DNA of 31,251 bases from Anaerohalosphaeraceae bacterium. Its GTDB lineage: Bacteria; Planctomycetota; Phycisphaerae; Sedimentisphaerales; Anaerohalosphaeraceae. A program made the translations under genes and the position numbers. The notes below the pieces were generated by a model, which had not been told where the DNA came from, searched no databases, and saw only the letters and a list, made by a program, of their open reading frames with translations. The first letter of the stretch is position 1. Each line of letters starts with the position of its first letter. The stretch lies in the NCBI GenBank assembly GCA_035378985.1, contig DAOSUR010000022.1, forward strand, positions 1 through 31,251, given 5' to 3'. Positions 16,669 to 24,766 of this stretch are shown here, one piece after another.

Positions 16669-18483
16669 TCAAGCGCTTACGGTTTTTCGCAGGTAAATGG
16701 CCAGCACATCGATGTCCGCAGGGGTAATGCCGCCGATTCGGGAGGCCTGCCCGAGCGTGTACGGGCGAAAGGCCGTCAGTTTTTCTTTGGCCTCATACCG
16801 CAGGTGCGGGACCTGGAAATAATCCAGCCCCTCCGGCAGGCGGACGTTTTCGAGCCGGCGGAACCGCTCGATTTGCCGCTGCTGACGCTGGAGATAGCCC
16901 TCATATTTGGCGGCAATCGAGACGGCCTCGAGGACCTGTCGGGGCAGATTCATCTGCCGAACCGTTTCATTGCTGTTGAGGTCTTCGGAAAGCGGATGGT
17001 CGGGCTGCTGAAGCCATTCCCAAAGCGACTTGCCCGAGACCCGTACGGAACGCAGATAGGCCGTCAGCTCCTCCATCTGCTTTTGTTTGTCTTGAAAGGC
17101 CTGCCAGCGGGCGTCATCCGCCAGCCCCAACCGCCGGCCCAGCGGTGTCAGCCGCACATCGGCGTTGTCCGAACGGAGCGTGAGCCGATATTCGGCACGA
17201 GAGGTAAACATCCGATAGGGTTCATCAATTTCGCGGGTCAGCAGGTCATCGAGCATCACGCCGATATAGGCCTGGTCGCGCCCGAGGACAAAGGGCTCCT
17301 GCCCGCGGACGGACAGGACGGCATTGATGCCCGCCGTCAGCCCCAGCGCGGCGGCCTCTTCATAGCCGGTGGTGCCGTTGATTTGGCCCGCCATAAAAAG
17401 CCCGGGGATTCGGCGGCTTTCGAGATTGATTTTCAGCTGGGTGGCCGGGCAGTAGTCGTATTCGATGGCGTAGGCATAGTGAACAATCCGGGCGTTTTCG
17501 GTGCCGGGTATCAGCCGCAGCATTTCCTCCTGCACATCTTTGGGCACGGAGGTGCTGATGCCGTTGCAGTAAATCGTCGTCACAGCGCGGTCTTCGGGCT
17601 CCAGAAAAATCTGATGACGGTTCTTGTCGGCAAATCGAACGATTTTGGTTTCGATGCTCGGACAGTACCGCGGGCCGACCGACTCAATCTGGCCGGTAAA
17701 CATCGGCGCCCGGTGGAGGTTGTCGCGCAGGAGTTTGTGGACAGCCTCGTTGGTGTAGGTAATCCAGCAGGGCACCTGCGGCTGCTGAATCGAATCGGTC
17801 AGAAACGAAAACGGCACCGGGGGTTCATCGCCCGGCTGGACCTCCAGTTTGTCCAAATCCACGGTGCGGGCGTCCAGCCGCACGGGTGTGCCGGTTTTGA
17901 GCCGTCGGACGGTCAGTCCCAGCCGGCGCAGACAGTCGGACAGTTCGTTGCAGGCCGGCTCGCCCAGCCGCCCGCCGGGCCATTTTTCGGGGCCGCAGTG
18001 CAAGATGCCGCCCAGGAAGGTGCCCGTAGTCAAAATGACCGCCTTTGTACGAAAGATGCGGCTGTCGGTACAGGCCAGACCCGAAACGCGTCCGTGGGCC
18101 AGAAGAATCTCGGCGGCCATTCCCTCCGCAATATCCAGATTGTCCGCATCTTCGAGGGCGGTGCGAATCCAGTCCTTGTAGGCGTATTTGTCGGCCTGCG
18201 CGCGGGGACTTTGGACGGCGGGGCCTTTGGAGCGGTTCAGGACGCGAAACTGAATGCCCGTTGCGTCGATGGCCCGACCCATCAGACCGCCGAGCGCATC
18301 GATTTCGCGAACCAGCTGGCCCTTGCCGATGCCGCCGATGGCCGGGTTGCAGCTCATCTTGGCGATGGTGTCGCGCGACAGCGTCAGCAGCAGCGTCCGG
18401 GCGCCCATCCGCGAGGCCGCCCAGGCCGCTTCCGCTCCCGCATGTCCGCCCCCGACAACCACAATGTCATAGTCCTTTTTCAT
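16669..18483 (-). CDS. mnmG: tRNA uridine-5-carboxymethylaminomethyl modification enzyme MnmG (GidA)
   Basis: MnmG, with MnmE, adds carboxymethylaminomethyl to U34 of certain tRNAs using FAD, folate and glycine. The 604-residue protein has the N-terminal FAD motif GGGHAG (11-16), the CNPAIGGIGKG stretch, the GGRLGEPACNELS and LKTGTP segments, and a second FAD segment GLFMAGQINGTTGYEEAA. A C-terminal helical region follows. It is slightly shorter than the common 620-630 residues, with no obvious missing block. AAAGGG precedes the ATG. mnmE and rsmG, frequent neighbours elsewhere, are absent here. The tRNA-Phe gene lies 130 bases downstream on the same strand. Confidence 0.97.
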   Translation of the reverse strand: MKKDYDIVVVGGGHAGAEAAWAASRMGARTLLLTLSRDTIAKMSCNPAIGGIGKGQLVREIDALGGLMGRAIDATGIQFRVLNRSKGPAVQSPRAQADKYAYKDWIRTALEDADNLDIAEGMAAEILLAHGRVSGLACTDSRIFRTKAVILTTGTFLGGILHCGPEKWPGGRLGEPACNELSDCLRRLGLTVRRLKTGTPVRLDARTVDLDKLEVQPGDEPPVPFSFLTDSIQQPQVPCWITYTNEAVHKLLRDNLHRAPMFTGQIESVGPRYCPSIETKIVRFADKNRHQIFLEPEDRAVTTIYCNGISTSVPKDVQEEMLRLIPGTENARIVHYAYAIEYDYCPATQLKINLESRRIPGLFMAGQINGTTGYEEAAALGLTAGINAVLSVRGQEPFVLGRDQAYIGVMLDDLLTREIDEPYRMFTSRAEYRLTLRSDNADVRLTPLGRRLGLADDARWQAFQDKQKQMEELTAYLRSVRVSGKSLWEWLQQPDHPLSEDLNSNETVRQMNLPRQVLEAVSIAAKYEGYLQRQQRQIERFRRLENVRLPEGLDYFQVPHLRYEAKEKLTAFRPYTLGQASRIGGITPADIDVLAIYLRKTVSA

Positions 18484-18585
18484 AGGCCCTTTAGAATAGC
18501 AGGAAACTAAGAAAAAACCAGAAGCCGGGAGAAATTAACCCTCTGAGAATTCTAAAGCAGAACTGCTGGAAAAAGACAGGGAAAT

Positions 18586-18613
18586 GAAGGGCCGCTTTTC
18601 CAAGCAGCCCTTC
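18586..18613 (-). terminator. Stem-loop downstream of the TonB receptor gene
   Basis: A 10-base-pair stem (18586-18595 with 18604-18613, one mismatch) with an 8-base loop lies just after the receptor stop codon. The tract after it on the minus strand is only moderately T-rich, so termination is likely but not certain. Confidence 0.55.
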
Positions 18614-18620
18614 AAAATTT

Positions 18621-20939
18621 TCAGAAATGATATTTCAGAGAAAAAAGCACGGAGGGGGCGGTGGAACGATAGTCGTTGCAGTTGCCCTGCACACGCAGGC
18701 GCCGGTTGTATTTCTTGTCAATAAATCCGAGCAGGTTGGTGCCGTCCAATCCCATGCTGATTTTTTCTTTCTGATACCGCAGCCCCATGTTCAGGAAAAC
18801 GGCGGCGTCATATGCATCCGAAAAGCCCTCGTCGATTGTATCATGGGCCTCGGCATAGTCCTCCGCACCCGGAAAGCCCCAATAGATGCGGGCGGAGGTC
18901 AGCAGAGACCAGTTCGGATTGAATTGATAGCCGGCCTGCACCTTGGTGATGTGGTCGCTCCAGCTGGACAGCCGGTCGCCGGAGACCAGGTAGGTGCTCA
19001 TTCCCTCCCGAAGGTCAAAATCGGTCAAGGTCACATAACTGTGAGAGGCGCTGAGATTCCAGCTGTCTTTTTTGTACGTAAACTCACCCTCCAGTCCCCA
19101 GGATTTCTGAAGGCCGACGTTGGTTGTGGAGACCGAAGCGACATCCCATGCAATTGCATCGAGTTTGCTGGTAAAGCCGCTGAAGGCAAACCAGAGATTG
19201 TCATTGTGCTGCCGCTCCCATCGAATCTCCAGGTTGTCCAGTTCTTCGGCATCGCTGGTGTCTTTGGTTTCCAGCCAGCGCAGGCGGGATTCTTCGGCGT
19301 TCTGCATCCGTACCGACCGGGCCGTGATGAATTTGAGGGTGTCCCGCGGGGTTAAAGAGTACACCACGGCGGCACGGGGGGAATAGAGCGTATCGGTATA
19401 ACTGTTTTTGTCCACTCGGCCGCCCAGAAAGAGCGTTACGGAGTCCGTCAGAGTCCACTGCCATTCGCCGAGACCGGAATATGTGGCCGTCGTCCAGGCC
19501 TCTTTGTCCCAGTCATAGGTGCTGATGCGCCAGGCGTTAAAGTTTCCGCCGGACATTGAGTTGAAGCTTTCCAGAGACAGTTCTGCGCCGAGGGCGACGG
19601 AATGACGCTCGTCGGGCGTCCAGCGGGCCAGGGCCTTGGCGAAGATTTCATCTTCATCGTGGCGGTTGTAGTTGTTCGAAAAATCGCGGCGCATATACCG
19701 GAAGGTGTCATAGCTGAGGATATATTCGATATTGAAGGTGTCGCTGAGCTCGTGCAGGTATTTGGCAAACACCGTGAACTGCTGATAGCCGGTGCCCGAC
19801 GGGGCCTGCTGTCCGGCGGGCTGCCACCATTCCGGGCCCCACGTCCAGCCGGCGGCGGCCGGGTTGTTGTAGGCCTCCAGCGGATTGATGTAGTCCAGCC
19901 CGCCCCGCGACAAACGGGCCCAGAAGTCAAAATTGCCGTTGGTATATTGCGTGTGAAACTTCAGCCGAGGGCTTTGGGCCCACGCCTGGTTGTCGTTGAC
20001 CACCGAAAACGGAACCGGCCGGCCCGGTCGGACGGTATACCCATCGCCCCACGACGTAAACCATTTGCCGGACACATACGGCGTCCAGTCCTGAGAGGCG
20101 CCTTCATACTTGTCCAGTCCGAAATAGAAATAGGCCCCGCTGTCTTTGCTGAATTTTCGTCCGTGCTTGATTTCAATAGAGCCGAAATTTTCGACGGCTC
20201 CGGCCTTGGCCGTCACTTCCGTCCCCCGAAAGGTCAGGCCGTTTTCGGTGACGATATTGATGACGCCGGAGATGGCGCCGGGACCGTAAATCGCCGAACC
20301 GGGCCCGCGAATCACATCGATATGATGAATATCGGCCAGAAGCGGCAGGTCCCGTTCGCTGAGGGCGCCGTAGTGCCCGCGCTCATTGAGCACACGTCCG
20401 TTGACCAGCAGCAGATATTTATCATCGCGGTCGCCGGTGATGCCCCGGATTCCGATGTGCGGAAACTCCCATTCCTGAATGCTGTATTGGAGTCCGGGGA
20501 TATAGATTTCCAGCAGTTCGTTGAGACTGTGGGCGCCGGACTGCCAGATTTGTTCCTGGGTGATGGTGGTGATGGCCGCCGGCGAGATGCGCCGGGCGGA
20601 TTTGGTGAGGGTTCCGACCGGCAGCACATCCAAGTTCATTAGGTCCACGATCGACATTTCGAATAAGTCCTGCGGTTCGGTGTATTCTTCGGTTTCCTTT
20701 TCTTCCTGCGGAACGCTGCCCCACAGCTGGATTTGAAGCTGTTCTTTTTCCTGCAGCAGTTTTTCCCGCTGGGCGTTCAGTTCATTGAGTGCAGCGGACA
20801 CTTCTTCGAGTTTTTTCCGAAGGGTTTCGTCATCGGTTCCTGAAGAGGATGCCGGCAGTTTCGTCGGAGCTAAAACCATCACAGCGGCCGCCAAAAGCAC
20901 AGACAGCCTGGCCGGGAGGGATAGGAAATTGCTGGACAT
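18621..20939 (-). CDS. TonB-dependent outer-membrane receptor
   Basis: The 772-residue protein has a signal peptide (1 to about 30) and a short charged coiled-coil stretch (about 36-75). A plug domain follows (about 95-235), with DLMNLDVLPVGTLTKSARRI, VIRGPGSAIYGPGAISGVIN and INIVT hallmarks. A long beta-barrel ends in Phe (SLKYHF), as outer-membrane proteins do. TonB receptors import large or scarce substrates using energy from TonB-ExbBD, none of which is encoded here. The plug type, with its LMNLDV lead-in, is common in Planctomycetota and Verrucomicrobiota. The coiled coil before the plug is unusual. AAAGGAG precedes the ATG. The substrate is unknown; the shared spacer with LacI-type palindromes hints at a carbohydrate signal. 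Confidence 0.92.
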   Translation of the reverse strand: MSSNFLSLPARLSVLLAAAVMVLAPTKLPASSSGTDDETLRKKLEEVSAALNELNAQREKLLQEKEQLQIQLWGSVPQEEKETEEYTEPQDLFEMSIVDLMNLDVLPVGTLTKSARRISPAAITTITQEQIWQSGAHSLNELLEIYIPGLQYSIQEWEFPHIGIRGITGDRDDKYLLLVNGRVLNERGHYGALSERDLPLLADIHHIDVIRGPGSAIYGPGAISGVINIVTENGLTFRGTEVTAKAGAVENFGSIEIKHGRKFSKDSGAYFYFGLDKYEGASQDWTPYVSGKWFTSWGDGYTVRPGRPVPFSVVNDNQAWAQSPRLKFHTQYTNGNFDFWARLSRGGLDYINPLEAYNNPAAAGWTWGPEWWQPAGQQAPSGTGYQQFTVFAKYLHELSDTFNIEYILSYDTFRYMRRDFSNNYNRHDEDEIFAKALARWTPDERHSVALGAELSLESFNSMSGGNFNAWRISTYDWDKEAWTTATYSGLGEWQWTLTDSVTLFLGGRVDKNSYTDTLYSPRAAVVYSLTPRDTLKFITARSVRMQNAEESRLRWLETKDTSDAEELDNLEIRWERQHNDNLWFAFSGFTSKLDAIAWDVASVSTTNVGLQKSWGLEGEFTYKKDSWNLSASHSYVTLTDFDLREGMSTYLVSGDRLSSWSDHITKVQAGYQFNPNWSLLTSARIYWGFPGAEDYAEAHDTIDEGFSDAYDAAVFLNMGLRYQKEKISMGLDGTNLLGFIDKKYNRRLRVQGNCNDYRSTAPSVLFSLKYHF

Positions 20940-21112
20940 TGGTCTTCTCCTTTCGCAACAGATTTCAGCCGGTACGCCTGCTTGTTTTCCATTTTCGGCT
21001 TCGGAAAATGTCAGAATGGGCTTTACAAGGAAGAGCCGCTTCGGGAAAAAACAGAATTTTTGAACTTTTTCGTGGGGGACAAGCAGGGGTGAGGCGTCCT
21101 ATAAGTCGAGCA

Positions 21113-21128
21113 TAGCAAACGATTGCTA
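21113..21128. promoter_or_regulatory. LacI-type operator-like palindrome 1
   Basis: The 16-base sequence TAGCAAACGATTGCTA is an inverted repeat with one mismatched pair and a central CG, the usual form of LacI/PurR-family operators. It lies about 65-80 bases before the inferred start of transcription of the gene at 21226 and upstream of the TonB receptor gene. Confidence 0.55.
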
Positions 21129-21156
21129 ACTTTTTTTGAACCTGTAGGGAAAAGAG

Positions 21157-21185
21157 TTGACATCGGCCGTGAAAAGTGATAGTAT
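21157..21185 (+). promoter_or_regulatory. Strong sigma-70 type promoter of the pseudopilin gene
   Basis: TTGACA (21157-21162), a 17-base spacer and TAGTAT (21180-21185) form a near-consensus promoter. Initiation is expected near 21192, which places the second LacI-type palindrome directly on the start site. Confidence 0.7.
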
Positions 21186-21193
21186 TCAAATGT

Positions 21194-21205
21194 ACAAACG
21201 ATTGT
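21194..21205. promoter_or_regulatory. LacI-type operator-like palindrome 2
   Basis: ACAAACGATTGT repeats the core CAAACGATTG of palindrome 1, with its centre 79 bases away. It sits at the expected +1 of the promoter at 21157-21185, a classic repressor position. Confidence 0.55.
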
Positions 21206-21225
21206 GCTGTATAAAGGGAACAAAG

Positions 21226-22083
21226 ATGGATACCAAAGGACATCCAAAAAGGGCGTTTACGCTTTTGGAGCTGCTGGTTGTGATGGCTGTGATGGCCATG
21301 CTGGTTGCGATTATCGTGCCTTCGCTCAAGAAGGCCCGGGCGAAATCCCAGGAGGTCATCTGCCGTTCCAACCAGCGCCAATGGGGACTTGTCTTTTTGT
21401 CTTATACGCAGGACAACAACGGGCGTTTCTGGATTGAATACAACTCCAATCAAAATCCGGAACTCCAGCAGGGGCAGTGGATGCCGATTTTGTCGCCATA
21501 TTACGGCGAAATTGACAAAATCCGCCTCTGCCCTTCGGCTGCACAGCCCCATCCGGACCCAGCGGCTCGGGGCTATGGGGCCACATTTGCTTATTGGGGC
21601 GATACCGGCGACGGCGGAGCTTTGATGCGGGGGCATCGGCTGACCAATTCCACAGATAAGAACTACGGCAGTTACGGCATCAACTGGTGGATTAATGATG
21701 TCAACCCGCCCAAACACATCGGGTGGCGCTACAAACCTCAGCTGCACTGGAGGGGCCCGGCCATGGCCTCGTCCGCAACGGCCCTGATTCCAATGATTAT
21801 GGATTGTGTGTGGTTTGGCACGAACCCGGAGAATACGGATGCAGACCCGACCGAAAACGTCAGTATTGTTACGGCAACATACTGGGAGGATATCCGTTCT
21901 TTCAGCGGCGAAATCTGGCAGAATGATATTTCCCGTCTGCTGATTAACCGGCACAACAAGGGCATTAATGTCGGTTTTATGGACGGCTCCGCCAAGAAGG
22001 TCTATCTGTGGGACCTGCTGCAGCTGAAATGGCACAAACAGTCTCATCCGGAACAGCTCAATATTTCCTGGCTGAGCCGCTGA
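21226..22083 (+). CDS. Pseudopilin-like protein with complete H-X9-DG motif
   Basis: The protein (285 residues) has a prepilin leader with cleavage before Phe11 and Glu15 at +5 of the mature form, then a hydrophobic helix. The residue before the cut is Ala10 rather than the usual Gly, which prepilin peptidases tolerate less well. Near the C-terminus a full H-X9-DG motif is present (His243, Asp253, Gly254). The central part is rich in Trp, Tyr and Asn and may bind carbohydrate. ATG 21226 is chosen over an upstream in-frame start at 21157 because AAAGGGA lies about 6 bases before it and the promoter and operators occupy the longer frame. No other secretion gene is adjacent. Confidence 0.88.
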   Translation: MDTKGHPKRAFTLLELLVVMAVMAMLVAIIVPSLKKARAKSQEVICRSNQRQWGLVFLSYTQDNNGRFWIEYNSNQNPELQQGQWMPILSPYYGEIDKIRLCPSAAQPHPDPAARGYGATFAYWGDTGDGGALMRGHRLTNSTDKNYGSYGINWWINDVNPPKHIGWRYKPQLHWRGPAMASSATALIPMIMDCVWFGTNPENTDADPTENVSIVTATYWEDIRSFSGEIWQNDISRLLINRHNKGINVGFMDGSAKKVYLWDLLQLKWHKQSHPEQLNISWLSR

Positions 22084-22087
22084 AGCA

Positions 22088-22122
22088 AAAAAAGCCGCAG
22101 GACACACCTCTGCGGCTTTTTT
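22088..22122. terminator. Bidirectional intrinsic terminator
   Basis: A perfect 13-base-pair stem (22088-22100 with 22110-22122) with a 9-base loop has six A at one foot and six T at the other. It can therefore end both the pseudopilin transcript (plus) and the PEP carboxykinase transcript (minus), whose genes converge here. Confidence 0.93.
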
Positions 22123-22142
22123 GTTTGTCGGTTTGAGCGGGT

Positions 22143-24020
22143 TTACGCTGTCAAATCAAACGGGCTGATGAGCGGGCCGTAATGTCTGCGGGCCGACCGC
22201 AGACGCTGCCGGACGTTTTCGAAGGTGTCATAAACAATCTGTGGTGTATCCGGCACTTTGTCCCGATAAATTTTCTCCACGCGGTCAAACTTTTCAATCA
22301 GTTTGTCCACACGGATGGTGAACTGTTTTTGATACGCTTCTTTGGTGTAGGTTTTGCCGAGCTTTTCGCGGAAGAGCGGCACCAGGTCCTCATACCGGGG
22401 AATCCAGCCGGTCGGGGTTTTGATGGCATCCAGTTCGTTGTGAGCCCGCCGCTCCGCCCAAAGCAGCCAGACCATTTTGTCCAGTTTTCCCGTGAGAAAC
22501 TCATTTTTTTCGTCCCGCAGGAAATAATTGACGGAGAAAATCGGAGGCGGATTGCTTACACCGTCGGCAAAATCGAGGTTGTTCTGGATATAGCGGCCAA
22601 GAGGAATCGACACAAAATCCTGATTGGCCATGATGTTGAACTTCCGAACGCCGGCCTGACCGAGTGTGGCGGCTGTCGTCTCCGATTCGATGGATGCGCC
22701 TTTGGTGATGATTCCCTCAGTCCAGTTGAAGGCCTGCTCGATGGGCACAAGGGTGTCACTGTCGCGGCCGCCGTAAATCACTGCGCCGATGGGAACGCCT
22801 TCCGGGTTATCCGCCTGCGGGTCCAGATTATCCAGGGCCGACAGCCGAAGGGTGTAGCGGGCGTTTTTGTGTGAGGGCGGAATCTCTTTGCCCTCTGCAT
22901 CTTTTTTGCCTTTGTACCATTCCCCCTGAAAATTGATGCCGCGTTCAGGAATCTCGCAGCCCATTCCTTCCCAATAGGGCTTTCCGTCGGCGATGAGGAC
23001 GTTGCCGAAGATGACTTCACCCGGCGTGACGAGGGCTTTGTAAATAACCGGATCGTCGTCCGGATTGACATCACAGATAATGCCGAAGATGCCCTGCTCG
23101 ACATTCGCGCAGTACATCCGGCCGTTCCGTTTGCGGAAATAGGCGATGTCGTCTCCGATGATGGTCTGTCCCGGCAGCATCGCCGTGGAGGTCTTTCCGC
23201 AGGCCGAGGGAAAAGCCCCGACAAAATACGTGGTTCGATTCCGGGGGCCGCGGATGCCCATGATGAACATATGTTCCGCCAGCCAGCCCTCTTTGCTGGC
23301 TTTCTGGATGGCCAGCCGCAGGGCCAGTTTTTTCAGTCCCACGGTGTTGCCGGCATACTGCGTGTTGACGGAATAGACGGTGTCGGCAATCAGATCGATA
23401 TAGACCCGCCGCTTCTGCCAGTGAATCGAGCAGCCGGTTTCATCCGTTTCGCCTTCGGAATGAAGGAAGCGGAAGAACTCTCCATCGGGCGGCAGTTTTT
23501 TGAACTGTTCGTAGCCCGGCCGATACAGAATACTTTCGCTGTGAGCAACATAGGGAGAATCTGTAATCTGGACGCAGGAAATCGAGAAGTCGGAGTTGGT
23601 CGGGCAAAGGCACCAGAAGCAGATGAGCATTGTCTTGCCTTTCATCGAGCCCTTTAGGAACCCGCGGACCTCCTCCAGACCCTCGGTGCGGTCAATGGAG
23701 TTTAAGCTGGCCCCCAGCTCCATATCTTTCGGAAGCAGATAGCGGGTGCTGAACGTGTCTCGTCCCTGGTCATTGGGGCCGTCGAAGTGGTAGGTATGCC
23801 CGGGGGTTTTGAGGGGGTGTTCGCCGCCGCCGTTGAGGGCCATTTGACGGATCAGAGCTATGTCTTCCGCACTGTCGCTGAAGACCCGAATTCTATCCGG
23901 TTCCGTTAGTCTGACAGCGTCTTCGATGAAGGCATGGAGAGAGGGGTTGTTGACAGCTTCCAGAAGACGAAGACTCTTTGCGTCCAGTTTTTCTCTGATG
24001 AACTTATTAATTTGGGTCAT
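22143..24020 (-). CDS. pckG: Phosphoenolpyruvate carboxykinase (GTP)
   Basis: This enzyme interconverts oxaloacetate plus GTP with phosphoenolpyruvate, CO2 and GDP, in gluconeogenesis or, in fermenters, in the reverse direction. The 625-residue length is typical of the GTP-dependent class. The P-loop GAFPSACGKT (268-277) contains the hallmark reactive Cys274. The metal/nucleotide segment GDDIAYFR follows, and RTEG near 111-114 matches the substrate-binding arm. It is a single-gene unit ending at the shared terminator. The upstream region has a good promoter with two 11-base direct repeats, suggesting regulated expression. Confidence 0.97.
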   Translation of the reverse strand: MTQINKFIREKLDAKSLRLLEAVNNPSLHAFIEDAVRLTEPDRIRVFSDSAEDIALIRQMALNGGGEHPLKTPGHTYHFDGPNDQGRDTFSTRYLLPKDMELGASLNSIDRTEGLEEVRGFLKGSMKGKTMLICFWCLCPTNSDFSISCVQITDSPYVAHSESILYRPGYEQFKKLPPDGEFFRFLHSEGETDETGCSIHWQKRRVYIDLIADTVYSVNTQYAGNTVGLKKLALRLAIQKASKEGWLAEHMFIMGIRGPRNRTTYFVGAFPSACGKTSTAMLPGQTIIGDDIAYFRKRNGRMYCANVEQGIFGIICDVNPDDDPVIYKALVTPGEVIFGNVLIADGKPYWEGMGCEIPERGINFQGEWYKGKKDAEGKEIPPSHKNARYTLRLSALDNLDPQADNPEGVPIGAVIYGGRDSDTLVPIEQAFNWTEGIITKGASIESETTAATLGQAGVRKFNIMANQDFVSIPLGRYIQNNLDFADGVSNPPPIFSVNYFLRDEKNEFLTGKLDKMVWLLWAERRAHNELDAIKTPTGWIPRYEDLVPLFREKLGKTYTKEAYQKQFTIRVDKLIEKFDRVEKIYRDKVPDTPQIVYDTFENVRQRLRSARRHYGPLISPFDLTA

Positions 24021-24430
24021 TTTTTCCTTAACCTATTTGCTCGTGTTTCCGTGTGGACACAAAATCTGCGAGATTGTAGAAAGGACTTTAAAAAAGTCAA
24101 TCACAAATCACCCACAAATCACCGTTCTTAATTGCTGTTTTATGTCGATTATCTGGATAGAATTTCAACTGGTTCTCTTTTTCCCTGTCATGGTGGCAGG
24201 TCTCTCTGAAGTATAGAACAGGTCCCCTGTAATTTTGTCAGGGATTGTCCGGCGGATAAGGATATTCTAACTAACGGACCTGGAAAGAGATAGAATCGTT
24301 TTTCTGAAGGAAGATTTCCGGCTGGTACATGATTTGCTCAACGGCTCCCATCGTACATGGGTTTTTTGCGGTGACCCGAAAGAGTGAAATGGTCAAGTAG
24401 GATTTTTTTTGGGAAAAGGAGTCGAGAACT
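24021..24430. other. Divergent regulatory spacer between pckG and groES
   Basis: These 410 bases hold the pckG promoter and its repeats at the left. A small inverted repeat ACAGG-TCC-CCTGT lies at 24218-24230. A weak 5-base-pair hairpin followed by six T lies at 24347-24367, upstream of groES, and could act as an attenuator. I see no gene. No CIRCE inverted repeat, the HrcA operator usual before groES, is present. Confidence 0.6.
24073..24123 (-). promoter_or_regulatory. pckG promoter with tandem 11-bp repeats
   Basis: On the minus strand TTGACT (24095-24100), a 16-base spacer and TACAAT (24073-24078) form a good promoter. Immediately before the -35 are two perfect tandem copies of GGTGATTTGTG (24102-24112 and 24113-24123). 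The spacer contains the inverted repeat GACTTT-N3-AAAGTC (24084-24098). These are plausible activator and repressor sites. Confidence 0.7.
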
Positions 24431-24721
24431 ATGAAGATTCGGCCCTTAGCAGACAAGGTGCTTATCCAGAGAGTGGAAGCGGAAAACAAAACAGCCGGAG
24501 GGATTGTGCTGCCGGATACGGCCAAGGAAAAACCCCGAAGGGGCAAAGTGATTGCAGTCGGAGAGGGCAAGCTTCTGGAGGACGGCAAGAGGGCGGAGAT
24601 GACCGTCAAGAAAGGCCAGGAAGTCCTGTTTGCCAGTTATGCGGGAACTGAAATCAAAATTGACGGCAAAGAGTATCTGATTATGGACGAATCGGATATC
24701 ATGGCCATCATCGAATCGTAA
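24431..24721 (+). CDS. groES: Co-chaperonin GroES
   Basis: The 96-residue protein starts MKIRPLADKVLIQRVE and has the mobile-loop segment KTAGGIVLPDTAKEKP (about 20-35), then the KVIAVGEGK and EYLIMDESDIMAII strands. GroES caps the GroEL ring during ATP-driven folding. The start has AAAAGGAG 9 bases upstream. It is 45 bases before groEL, the usual arrangement. Confidence 0.98.
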   Translation: MKIRPLADKVLIQRVEAENKTAGGIVLPDTAKEKPRRGKVIAVGEGKLLEDGKRAEMTVKKGQEVLFASYAGTEIKIDGKEYLIMDESDIMAIIES

Positions 24722-24766
24722 AGCGGGATAAACAATCCAGTTTTTTCGGACAGGAGAAAGGAACGT

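Noticed and set aside
16804..18510. Open frame of 568 codons antisense to mnmG
   Set aside because: Long antisense frames are expected from the GC-rich third positions here. mnmG is certain, and the frame has no recognisable motif.
20965..22107. Minus-strand open frame of 380 codons over the pseudopilin gene
   Set aside because: It covers the promoter and operators, has no family resemblance, and the plus-strand pseudopilin has a good ribosome binding site and two family motifs.
24347..24367. Terminator upstream of groES
   Set aside because: The five-base-pair stem is too weak to call, although six T follow; recorded only in the spacer description.
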